This document shows, one piece after another, positions 1 to 5,526 of a stretch of 7,067 nt of DNA (its first letter is position 1; each line of letters begins with the position of its first letter). The notes beneath the pieces were generated by a model. It did no database searches. It worked only from the letters and a program-made list of their open reading frames with translations, and had not been told where the DNA came from. Source of the stretch: WJLY01 sp964399265 (GTDB lineage Bacteria > Joyebacterota > Joyebacteria > Joyebacterales > Joyebacteraceae); NCBI GenBank assembly GCA_964399265.1, contig CAYNQF010000109.1, forward strand, positions 1 through 7,067, written 5' to 3'. The translations under genes were made by a program, and so were the position numbers.

Positions 1-785
1 AGGACCAGGGCCGCCAGCAGCAGGACGGCATACGCCCAGATTACGACGATCAGGGCGCTGACCGTGCTCGGCAACGAGAATGCGGGGACCGACCATCCAA
101 GCGACGCGGCTCTGCTCTGTATTGCCGCGAATGCCCCGACGCCCCAAGTGTGGTCGAAGGAAGCAGCGACGCTCTCGTACCCTCCTGAGAGCAGAAACCA
201 CACTACAGCTATGATCGTAGCCACGAGGGGTATGAAGAAGATCGCGCGCATGATCGACTTCATCTTCCGGATGCCCTTGTAGGCGATCCACCAGAAGAGC
301 GTTACACAGAGCACACCTCCGACGGTCTGCCAGAGCTGAGTCTGCATGAGGCTGCCGATGCGGGCCAGGCCGGTTAGTCCGCTGCCGAGCCCGGCGGTGG
401 AGAACCCCGAGCCGATCAGCCCCACCACTATGTAGCTCAAGACGCCGCTCGAGATTCCGTAGCCCACGAACAGAAGCCACGCGCTCAGGTACCCCAGGGT
501 GGGTCCCAGTACGCGGCTCACGGCTATGTAGAGCCCGCCCGACCTAGGCATAGTGGCCGACGAGAGAGCGACCAACAGGGTGATTGGAAAGAAGATGAGC
601 AGCCCAGCGAGGAAGGCCAGCGGGAGACTGGCACCGGGGAAATCGGCGGCCGTGGAGACCGAATAGAAGATGACCCCGGAGGCGGCTGGGCCCGCCACAA
701 CGAAGATGAAGACGTCGAACCAGGAGAGTTCCCTAACGAGACCGGATGCTCTGCGCGTGAATATCACGCCTCTTTCATCAGGCAT
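1..785 (-). CDS. APC-family amino-acid permease, N-terminal part (runs off left edge)
   Basis: Integral inner-membrane transporter of the amino acid-polyamine-organocation superfamily, importing or exchanging amino acids; substrate not predictable. 261 codons are visible and the C-terminus lies outside the window. After a short polar N-terminus comes the family-typical RRASGLVRELSWFDVFIF (11-28), leading into TM1 with its glycine/proline-rich break (AGPAASG, 31-37). Further helices lie at about 52-75, 95-122, 153-169, 181-200 and 242-261. The conserved MPRSGGLYIAVSRVLGP (79-95) follows TM2. Only about half to two thirds of the usual 450-500 residues are present. ATG at 785 was chosen because an in-frame TGA lies 9-11 bases upstream and the N-terminus matches the family, but GGGGAGGA abuts this ATG with no spacing. 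GTG at 767 is the alternative. A TTGACA-17-TATGGT promoter lies upstream. Family confident; start less so. Confidence 0.85.
   Translation of the reverse strand, partial: MPDERGVIFTRRASGLVRELSWFDVFIFVVAGPAASGVIFYSVSTAADFPGASLPLAFLAGLLIFFPITLLVALSSATMPRSGGLYIAVSRVLGPTLGYLSAWLLFVGYGISSGVLSYIVVGLIGSGFSTAGLGSGLTGLARIGSLMQTQLWQTVGGVLCVTLFWWIAYKGIRKMKSIMRAIFFIPLVATIIAVVWFLLSGGYESVAASFDHTWGVGAFAAIQSRAASLGWSVPAFSLPSTVSALIVVIWAYAVLLLAALV
764..778 (-). other. Possible four-codon minigene overlapping the permease start
   Basis: ATG AAA GAG GCG TGA reads out of frame with the permease. GGAGGA (786-791) is 7 nt from this ATG, the ideal distance, whereas it touches the permease ATG at 785. The minigene's TGA overlaps the in-frame permease GTG at 767 (GTGA), an arrangement that permits stop-restart coupling. 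It may be chance. Confidence 0.2.
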
Positions 786-810
786 TCCTCCCCCTCACCA
801 ATCGCCACCA

Positions 811-835
811 CCGGGACAGCTCCCGCGGGACCCGG
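811..835 (-). other. Hairpin in the permease 5' leader
   Basis: CCGGG (811-815) can pair with CCCGG (831-835), with the 10-bp palindrome TCCCGCGGGA (821-830) inside. It lies in the roughly 90-nt leader implied by the promoter at 882-910, about 20 nt before the Shine-Dalgarno sequence. It resembles no riboswitch class I recognise. Confidence 0.25.
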
Positions 836-881
836 AAGAAGCGGTTCGAATTGACGGATTGCGGAACGGGCTTGTACTTCT

Positions 882-910
882 ACCATACGGGCTTCTGGGC
901 CCGCTGTCAA
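882..910 (-). promoter_or_regulatory. Sigma70-type promoter for the permease
   Basis: On the minus strand, a perfect -35 TTGACA (910-905) is followed by a 17-bp spacer and TATGGT (887-882; 4 of 6 to TATAAT). Transcription would start near 875, giving a leader of about 90 nt before the permease ATG at 785. It is the best sigma70-type match noticed in the window. Confidence 0.6.
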
Positions 911-1216
911 GGCGTCCCTGGCGGCTCTCAGAACCCCTCGAACCCACCCCTTGAGACGCCCGGTCGCGCACTCGGAACCTCCACGCCGGGTCCCGGCGAC
1001 GCTCATCCCCGACCGGGCACGCAGGTCACCGGGGCACTCGCCTCGTGAGGCGCCGCGCCGCCTGCAAGAAACTGCTTGCGTTTCCACGGGGAGGGACTAA
1101 CATCTCGCCCCGTACAGAACTCGCGTCGTCTCGTACGCCGGGTTCTCTAGGCAGCCGGGTCTGGTTTGGGTCTATGGGAGCGAGGTGGCTGCGGGAGGTG
1201 CGGTCGCCGAAATGGT
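911..1216. other. Non-coding stretch without a recognisable gene
   Basis: Open frames exist on both strands here, but their translations (Arg/Pro/Gly-rich, no motifs, no good ribosome sites) look like high-GC noise. Local structure is limited to a palindrome CGCCTCGTGAGGCG (1039-1052) and a 5-bp hairpin GCAAG/CTTGC (1064-1079). The latter overlaps a weak TTGCGT-16-TAACAT element (1076-1103). Confidence 0.5.
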
Positions 1217-1281
1217 GTGGTCGCGCGTTGGCGATCACGATGCAGAATCAACGCTCTCAGGCGGACATCAGTCGTCCGCCT
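1217..1281 (+). promoter_or_regulatory. Two-hairpin leader directly upstream of the micropeptide
   Basis: Hairpin 1: GTGGTCGC (1217-1224), loop GCGTTG, GCGATCAC (1231-1238), 8 pairs with one G-U. Hairpin 2: AGGCGGAC (1259-1266), loop ATCAGTC, GTCCGCCT (1274-1281), 8 perfect pairs. Hairpin 2 ends one base before the Shine-Dalgarno AAGGAGAG (1283-1290). Such a stack could affect translation or protect the 5' end; no known cis-RNA class was recognised. That both hairpins form is an inference from pairing alone. Confidence 0.4.
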
Positions 1282-1294
1282 CAAGGAGAGGCCG

Positions 1295-1372
1295 ATGAAG
1301 AAGGCTAAGCCGAAGGCCGCGAAGAAGCCCGCGACCAAGAAGCCGAAGAAGACCGCCAAGAAGGCCAAGTAA
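1295..1372 (+). CDS. Lysine-rich micropeptide, histone-H1-tail-like (25 aa)
   Basis: A 25-residue open frame with 13 Lys, 6 Ala, 3 Pro, 2 Thr and no acidic or aromatic residue, built from KKPA/KKPK/KKAK-like units (for example AAKKPATKKPKKTAKKAK). This composition is known from histone H1 C-terminal tails and bacterial H1-like proteins (Hc1, AlgP-type), so nonspecific nucleic-acid binding is a reasonable guess, not shown. ATG at 1295 has AAGGAGAG 4 nt upstream (1283-1290). A longer in-frame start at 1166 would add about 43 residues that look non-coding, so it was not used. All 13 lysines use AAG and the stop is TAA. It stands alone, flanked by hairpins, with a terminator 71 nt downstream. It could also be a remnant of a longer H1-like protein. 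Confidence 0.6.
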   Translation: MKKAKPKAAKKPATKKPKKTAKKAK

Positions 1373-1381
1373 AACAAAGGA

Positions 1382-1396
1382 CCTGGCTGTGCCAGG
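1382..1396 (+). other. Small hairpin after the micropeptide stop
   Basis: CCTGGC (1382-1387), TGT loop, GCCAGG (1391-1396): 6 perfect pairs beginning 10 nt after the TAA. No T-run follows, so it is more likely a 3' structure than a terminator. Confidence 0.3.
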
Positions 1397-1443
1397 CTCT
1401 GAGACTGGTGGAGTTGGCGTCCGGCTGCATACCAGCGAAAGAG

Positions 1444-1469
1444 AAGCGGAGCGCTTGCGCGCTCCGCTT
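1444..1469. terminator. Terminator hairpin between convergent genes
   Basis: An 11-bp perfect stem, AAGCGGAGCGC (1444-1454) with GCGCTCCGCTT (1459-1469), and a 4-base loop (TTGC on plus, the stable GCAA on minus). Pyrimidine-rich tails follow on both strands (TTCTCGTCT on plus, CTCTTTCG on minus). It would serve both the micropeptide (+) and the secreted protein ending at 1517 (-). Confidence 0.75.
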
Positions 1470-1516
1470 TCTCGTCTACGGCGATTGTCGACTCGCCTGC
1501 CTGCCGATCGGGAACG

Positions 1517-3184
1517 CTATCTGGCAACCCTCTCGATCGAGTTGCCGCCTTCAGCGCTCGCCCGCTTGCGCGCCTCGGCGGCCGCGTTCTTCTCCGCGGC
1601 CAGTGCCTTCTCGTACTCCAGGTCGGGCACGGTGACGCTGGGTCTCTCTGCATACCCGGCTGCGGTGGCCACGGCGATCCAGCTGAACTCGACGTCCTGC
1701 GCGCCCGCCCCCGTCATCAAGGTGAACCCTGAGGCGTCGATCTTGTCGACATAGAGCGCACTCCATGCGCCGATGGGAGTTGCCGTGATGCGGAGATCAC
1801 TTGCCCTCTCGAACGACTCTGCGTAGAGCCTGTCGAACTCCACGCGCGCTCTGCCCTCCGACATCACGCCCCGTCCCGAGGCGACCACGGAGACATCCGG
1901 AGAGGTCACGCCGAACACTGCCTCGGCGCCCCGCGATGTCTTGACCTCCCGCGCTGCCGGTGCCGTCGTGTAGATGCTCCCGCCGACGTACAACCCCTCC
2001 GCTCCTGCGTTGGCACCGTATATGGTGACCGGGTACTGGTCGTCGTCGGTCATCTTCTCGAACCGCGCTGCGACGCCCCCATAGCACACCGAGTAGATGG
2101 TCCAGGTACCGCTGTATGCGCCGTCGAGGGAGCTGAAGTATGCGGCGTCGCAGTAGCCGGTGGTCCCAAGGTTGCTCACATTGAGTGTCGGATAGCCGAT
2201 GTCGTTGTCGATCACGACACCTTTTCCTCCCGTGAAGTAACCGGAGTCACCGAATCCACCCGTGGCCCGCAACGCCGCCCCCGACCCGAGCGCCATGCAC
2301 TCCACGCCGTCACCGAGGGTCACGCCCGCGAAGAACCCTCCATCAGCAGGGCCGTTTCCGTACCCGGCGACGCCGGCGGGATAGGTTGGTGCTATGTAGC
2401 TCTGGGAGGTCTCGTAGCTGTTCCCCACGAGGGCCGTCGTCGAGTCCGAGACCGCCAGAAGCGCGACGGAGCTGGGGTCGCTGTTGTGTGAGAAGACGTA
2501 GACGCCGAGCGAGTCGCGGTCCGCCGTCACCTCGAGCGCCGCGCTCCACGCCGACCCTCCGTTGACAGTGACATTGCCCGCGGCCTCGACGTACACGACG
2601 TCAGTGGGATCGCCGTCGGCAGCGTCGAGCGAGTACCCGTCGCCCGCACCGCCGCCCACGTCATCGACGCCGTCCGAGAACCCCGCGGGAACGCCCTTGA
2701 GCTTGGTCCAGTCGACGGGATTGCCGGAGTCGTTGACCGTGCCCGGCGTCGAGAGCGGCTCGGACAGCGCATAGCTCGCTGCCGTCTCGCCACCGAGGTG
2801 TGCCGAGTTGTGCGCCTGTCGCGCGAATGGAACGGCCACGAGCTCGCGCCGCGGCGACAGCGTCTCGCCCTCGATCTCGATCTCGAGCCATCTTGGTCCG
2901 TCGAACTCGATGCCTATCGGGGTCACGCTGCCTAGGATGACCGAGGCGACGCCGATCGAGTTCGTCTCAACGTTCTGGGTCTCGGTCCACAGCGCGGAGC
3001 CGCCGGACTCGGCGTCAAAGATCCCGAACACGATCTGGACCGTCTGTCCGGCGAGCGGCTGATCGGCGTCGTCGGTGAGCATGACCTGGTAGTTGACGCG
3101 TTCGGGTATCTGAGCATTGCCGGCTGCTGCTCCCAAGAAGACGAGTATCATCACCGCGACCGCAGCGTTTCGCCGTCTGAACAT
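1517..3184 (-). CDS. Secreted modular surface protein, function unknown (555 aa)
   Basis: Residues 1-24 form a Sec signal peptide (MFRRR, then a hydrophobic run, then AGNA|Q). Residues 27-120 match a module common in secreted proteins of FCB and related bacteria: an INYQ-type opening (VNYQVMLTDDADQPLAG), FGIFDAESGGSALWTETQ, a LGSVTPI turn and a PRRELVAVPFARQA end. Next come an LGGETAASYA stalk motif (130-139) and the repeated-family phrase NPVDWTKLKGVPAGFSDGVDDVGG (155-178). Residues 210-410 are a Gly/Thr/Tyr-rich beta region I cannot assign. Residues 425-515 form a second recurrent domain (GRARVEFDRLY, SALYVDKIDASGFTL, DVEFSWIAVATAAGY), and an Ala/Glu/Lys-rich helical tail ends the protein. 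ATG 3184 has AGGAGG 6 nt upstream; the stop is TAG. No sorting signal or enzyme motif was seen. Likely exported and structural. Confidence 0.9.
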   Translation of the reverse strand: MFRRRNAAVAVMILVFLGAAAGNAQIPERVNYQVMLTDDADQPLAGQTVQIVFGIFDAESGGSALWTETQNVETNSIGVASVILGSVTPIGIEFDGPRWLEIEIEGETLSPRRELVAVPFARQAHNSAHLGGETAASYALSEPLSTPGTVNDSGNPVDWTKLKGVPAGFSDGVDDVGGGAGDGYSLDAADGDPTDVVYVEAAGNVTVNGGSAWSAALEVTADRDSLGVYVFSHNSDPSSVALLAVSDSTTALVGNSYETSQSYIAPTYPAGVAGYGNGPADGGFFAGVTLGDGVECMALGSGAALRATGGFGDSGYFTGGKGVVIDNDIGYPTLNVSNLGTTGYCDAAYFSSLDGAYSGTWTIYSVCYGGVAARFEKMTDDDQYPVTIYGANAGAEGLYVGGSIYTTAPAAREVKTSRGAEAVFGVTSPDVSVVASGRGVMSEGRARVEFDRLYAESFERASDLRITATPIGAWSALYVDKIDASGFTLMTGAGAQDVEFSWIAVATAAGYAERPSVTVPDLEYEKALAAEKNAAAEARKRASAEGGNSIERVAR

Positions 3185-3209
3185 CCTCCGCCTCCTCTCG
3201 TGCAGATTA

Positions 3210-3226
3210 CCGGGCCCGCGGCCCGG
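3210..3226 (-). other. GC hairpin in the leader of the secreted protein gene
   Basis: CCGGGCC (3210-3216) pairs with GGCCCGG (3220-3226) over a 3-nt loop. It sits 26 bp upstream of the start at 3184, just before the AGGAGG ribosome site. No T-run follows. Role unknown. Confidence 0.35.
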
Positions 3227-3329
3227 CCTCTCCCTCTTTGCCTGACGGACGGTGGCATGATGGTCTACGCTGGACGTCGATCAGTCAAGCCGTAAGGTGA
3301 GACACACGGCGCCCCGCAGCGACGTTCCA

Positions 3330-3359
3330 TTGGCCAGCGAACGGGGCGTACGCTATCAT
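3330..3359 (+). promoter_or_regulatory. Probable sigma70-type promoter for the aldo/keto reductase
   Basis: TTGGCC (3330-3335; 4 of 6 to TTGACA), an 18-bp spacer, then TATCAT (3354-3359; 5 of 6 to TATAAT). The start point would be near 3366, about 54 nt before the ATG at 3420. It is the best promoter match in the divergent spacer on this strand. Confidence 0.5.
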
Positions 3360-3419
3360 GTGACGTGAAGGCATTCGGGGCATGACTGAACGCTCAGCGC
3401 CGCGCACGACGGAGGTTCG

Positions 3420-4634
3420 ATGCTCTATCGCAAGATGCAGAGCACGGGAGACGATCTGTCGATACTGGGCTTCGGCTGCATGCGACTGGCTCGGAAGTCC
3501 GGGCGGATTGACGTGCCGCGTGCCACGAGACAGCTCAGATACGCGATCGACCGGGGCGTGAACTACGTCGACACGGCCGTGCCGTACCACATGGGAACGA
3601 GCGAGCCCTTCGTGGGCCGAGCGCTCGGCGACGGGTACCGCGAAAAGGTGAAGCTCGCTACGAAACTGCCTCCATGGCTGACGAACACGCGCGAGGACAT
3701 GGATCGCATCCTGAACGAACAGCTCGGACGCCTCAGAACCGACCACATCGACTACTACCTGGTCCACGCCCTCAACGGAGAGACCTGGTCGAAGGTTCGA
3801 GACCTCGGCGTGAGGGAGTTCCTGGAGTCCGCTCGTGCCGACGGCCGGATCACGAACGCCGGCTTCTCGTTCCACGGTTCGCTGCCCGACTTCAAGGATA
3901 TCATCGACGCCTGGGAGTGGCAGTTCTGCCAGATCCAGTACAACTACCTCGATGAGAGATTCCAGGCCGGCACCGAGGGACTGGAGTACGCGGCTTCCAG
4001 GGGTCTCGGCGTCGTCGCGATGGAGGGGCTGCGGGGCGGCGTCCTGGCCGCGAAGGTGCCGCCCGAGGTACAGAGGATATGGGACGAGGCCGAGATCAAG
4101 CGGACGCCCGCGGAGTGGGCCCTGAGGTGGATCTGGAACCGCCCGGAGATCCAGGTGAACCTCTCGGGCATGAACGACGAGAAGCACATCGACGAAAACC
4201 TGCGAATCGCGGATGAAGCACTCCCGAGTTCGCTCACGGCCAAGGAACTCGACCTCGTGCGCAGGGCGGCCGCCGCGTACAGAGGCCTCATGAAGTCCGA
4301 CTGCACAGGATGCAGGTACTGCCTCCCCTGCCCCGCCGGAGTCGCGATACCGGACTGCCTTCAGGCCTTGAACAACAGGCATGCACTCAGGGACAGAAGC
4401 GCAGCGCTCGTCTACGCCTTCTTCGTTGGCGCCGCAGACGGAGGCGAACCCGGATTGGCGTCCCAGTGCACAGAGTGCGGCGCCTGCCTGCCGAAGTGCC
4501 CGCAGAGTGTCCCCATCCCGACGCTCCTCAAGCAGGTAGCGGCGGAGTTCGAAGGGCCGTTCTTCCCGGCCAGGATGTGGATGTTCAAGCGCATGATGAC
4601 CCTCGCCAGATGGCGCGCCAGGCGCGGCCAGTAG
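3420..4634 (+). CDS. Aldo/keto reductase with C-terminal 4Fe-4S ferredoxin domain (404 aa)
   Basis: Predicted cytoplasmic oxidoreductase. Residues 1-285 form the AKR TIM barrel: GFGCMRL at 17-23 and a catalytic tetrad visible as Asp51 (YVDTA), Tyr56 (VPYH), Lys82 (ATKLP) and His116 (YYLVH), so NAD(P)H-dependent carbonyl chemistry is expected. A later NLSGM segment (247-251) belongs to the cofactor-side region. Residues 290-365 hold two cysteine motifs: C295-x2-C298-x2-C301-x2-C304-P, and C350-x2-C353-x2-C356-x3-C360-P. Together they suggest two [4Fe-4S] clusters, as in the COG1453-type AKR family, and link the barrel to iron-sulfur electron transfer. Length is normal for that family. GGAGG lies 4 nt before the ATG; the stop is TAG. 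No partner gene is adjacent and the physiological substrate is unknown. Confidence 0.93.
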   Translation: MLYRKMQSTGDDLSILGFGCMRLARKSGRIDVPRATRQLRYAIDRGVNYVDTAVPYHMGTSEPFVGRALGDGYREKVKLATKLPPWLTNTREDMDRILNEQLGRLRTDHIDYYLVHALNGETWSKVRDLGVREFLESARADGRITNAGFSFHGSLPDFKDIIDAWEWQFCQIQYNYLDERFQAGTEGLEYAASRGLGVVAMEGLRGGVLAAKVPPEVQRIWDEAEIKRTPAEWALRWIWNRPEIQVNLSGMNDEKHIDENLRIADEALPSSLTAKELDLVRRAAAAYRGLMKSDCTGCRYCLPCPAGVAIPDCLQALNNRHALRDRSAALVYAFFVGAADGGEPGLASQCTECGACLPKCPQSVPIPTLLKQVAAEFEGPFFPARMWMFKRMMTLARWRARRGQ

Positions 4635-4643
4635 AGAGAAGCA

Positions 4644-4670
4644 AGCGGGGCCCGATGGACGGGCCCCGCT
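4644..4670. terminator. Terminator hairpin after the aldo/keto reductase
   Basis: AGCGGGGCCCG (4644-4654), loop ATGGA, CGGGCCCCGCT (4660-4670): 11 perfect, almost all-GC pairs beginning 10 nt after the TAG at 4634. There is no T-run on the plus strand. On the minus strand the tail is TGCTTCTCTC, so it may act for either of the two convergent genes. Confidence 0.65.
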
Positions 4671-4688
4671 CAGTCCGTGCTTCCGTCT

Positions 4689-4721
4689 GGCCGGTCGGTC
4701 CGGCCCCGCCTCCGGGAGGCG
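4689..4721. terminator. Two further hairpins before the convergent lipoprotein gene end
   Basis: GGCCGG (4689-4694), TCGGT loop, CCGGCC (4700-4705). Then CGCCTC (4707-4712), 3-nt loop, GAGGCG (4716-4721). Both are perfect 6-bp stems, lying within 40 nt of the minus-strand stop at 4726. Neither has a T-run; they probably help insulate the convergent transcripts. Confidence 0.35.
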
Positions 4722-4725
4722 CCGT

Positions 4726-5347
4726 CTACTCACCCCAGGACGGCCACCAGTCGTCGGCCGGGTTGTTCGTCAGCCTCCGCATGGAGCTGCCGTCCCGCTT
4801 CATGGCATAGATCTCGAAGTTGCCTTCCACGTCGCTTCCGAACGCGATGTAGTCGCCGTCGGGCGACCAGTCCGCGTCGTCGCAGTAGCCGGCGAGTCCG
4901 GGCACCTCGGTCTGGTTCGAACCGTTCGCGTCCATGATGAAGAGCGTGTACTCGCCTCCGCGGTCGCTCGAGAACGCTATCTGCGTACCGTCAGGGCTCC
5001 AGTTCGGGGCCGAATCGTTCCAACTGTCGTTGGTGAGCCTGGTCGCGCTGCGACCGTCCGAAGCAACCGACCGTATCTCGGTGTCGTGGCCGTCCCACAT
5101 CTCGTAGGCGACCCACTCTCCGTCGGCGGAGATGTCGGCGTACTCCTCATCACCGTCGGTAGCAGCCACTGCCTGAACCGAGCCTCCGTCGGCGTCCATC
5201 CTGTAGACGTCGTTGTCGCCCCCACGATCGGTTATGAACGTGATCGTCCCGGTGGGGTTCGACGTATCACCGTCCGGTCCGGACGGACTGCTGGAGCAGC
5301 CGGCAAGAGTGAGGATCAGCAGAACGCCAGCACAAACGGACTTTCAC
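4726..5347 (-). CDS. PD40/TolB-like beta-propeller lipoprotein, start codon frameshifted
   Basis: Exported lipid-anchored protein of about 206 residues when the start is restored. The propeller frame reads upstream through a signal peptide with lipobox LTLAGC, then a Ser/Pro/Gly/Asp linker (SSSPSGPDGD) and about four PD40 blades. Blade motifs visible: ITFITDRGGDNDVYRMDADG, ADISADGEWVAYEMWDG, PNWSPDGTQIAFSSDRGG and ADWSPDGDYIAFGSDVEG, with RLTN links. PD40 propellers bind proteins or ligands; TolB normally has six blades. The frame meets TGA at 5346-5344 immediately after an ATG. Removing one A from AAA (5342-5344) gives GTG AAG TCC GTT, joining a start with AAGGAG about 10 nt upstream to the signal peptide. 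The first in-frame ATG is at 5199, beyond the signal peptide. Real mutation or base-call error cannot be told apart here. Confidence 0.75.
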
Positions 5348-5409
5348 ATCAGCGACACTCCTTCCCGAGACCCAAGGCTCCGTGACCACCGCTCGACGCC
5401 AGCATACAA

Positions 5410-5424
5410 GGCCAGACCCTGGCC
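5410..5424 (-). other. Hairpin in the lipoprotein leader
   Basis: GGCCAG, 3-nt loop, CTGGCC: 6 perfect pairs within the predicted start region of the lipoprotein transcript, just downstream of the 5426-5446 palindrome. Function unknown. Confidence 0.25.
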
Positions 5425-5425
5425 G

Positions 5426-5446
5426 CCCGGCAATTCTGCTGCCGGG
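5426..5446 (-). promoter_or_regulatory. Sigma54-like element inside a palindrome, upstream of the lipoprotein
   Basis: On the minus strand CGGCAGC-AGAA-TTGC has GG (5443-5442) and GC (5431-5430) exactly 10 bases apart, the -24/-12 geometry of sigma54 promoters, with a perfect TTGC box. Transcription would start near 5418, about 70 nt before the GTG at 5347. The same bases form a 7-bp hairpin (CCCGGCA 5426-5432 with TGCCGGG 5440-5446), so an operator or RNA hairpin is the rival reading. Confidence 0.35.
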
Positions 5447-5477
5447 AGGAGGGGCACAAGAGGCATCCGAAACGAGA

Positions 5478-5503
5478 GGGGCCCGCTCTTGCGAGCGGAC
5501 CCC
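5478..5503 (-). terminator. Terminator of the HD-GYP gene
   Basis: Read on the minus strand: GGGGTCCGCTC, GCAA tetraloop, GAGCGGGCCCC, then TCTCGTTTCGG. The stem has 11 pairs, one a G-U that pairs only on this strand, which argues it serves the minus-strand gene ending at 5527, 23 nt away. Confidence 0.7.
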
Positions 5504-5526
5504 TGCAGAGAACGCTGGTTGGCATG

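Noticed and set aside
1076..1103. TTGCGT-16-TAACAT as a promoter for the micropeptide
   Set aside because: Only 3 of 6 and 4 of 6 matches with a 16-bp spacer, about 190 nt from the gene; not above chance.
1166..1294. N-terminal extension of the micropeptide to a 68-aa protein
   Set aside because: The extra residues are Arg/Gly/Trp/Cys noise that spans two hairpins, and the good ribosome site is at 1283-1290, in front of ATG 1295.
3251..3285. TTGACT on the minus strand as the promoter of the secreted protein gene
   Set aside because: The -35 is good, but no convincing -10 lies at 16-18 bp (best are TAGACC at 15 or GACCAT at 18).
3285..4733. 482-aa open frame on the minus strand opposite the aldo/keto reductase
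   Set aside because: It mirrors the codon structure of a well-supported gene with clear motifs, is Arg/His/Gly/Pro-rich and has no domain of its own.
5344..5346. TGA read as an amino acid in the lipoprotein gene
   Set aside because: TGA ends the HD-GYP gene just before its terminator, so it acts as a stop here. A single-base indel explains the start more simply.
5267..5347. Frame beginning MKVRLCWRS from the same GTG as the lipoprotein
   Set aside because: It ends after 26 codons in the linker region and lacks a signal sequence; the neighbouring frame carries the lipobox and propeller.
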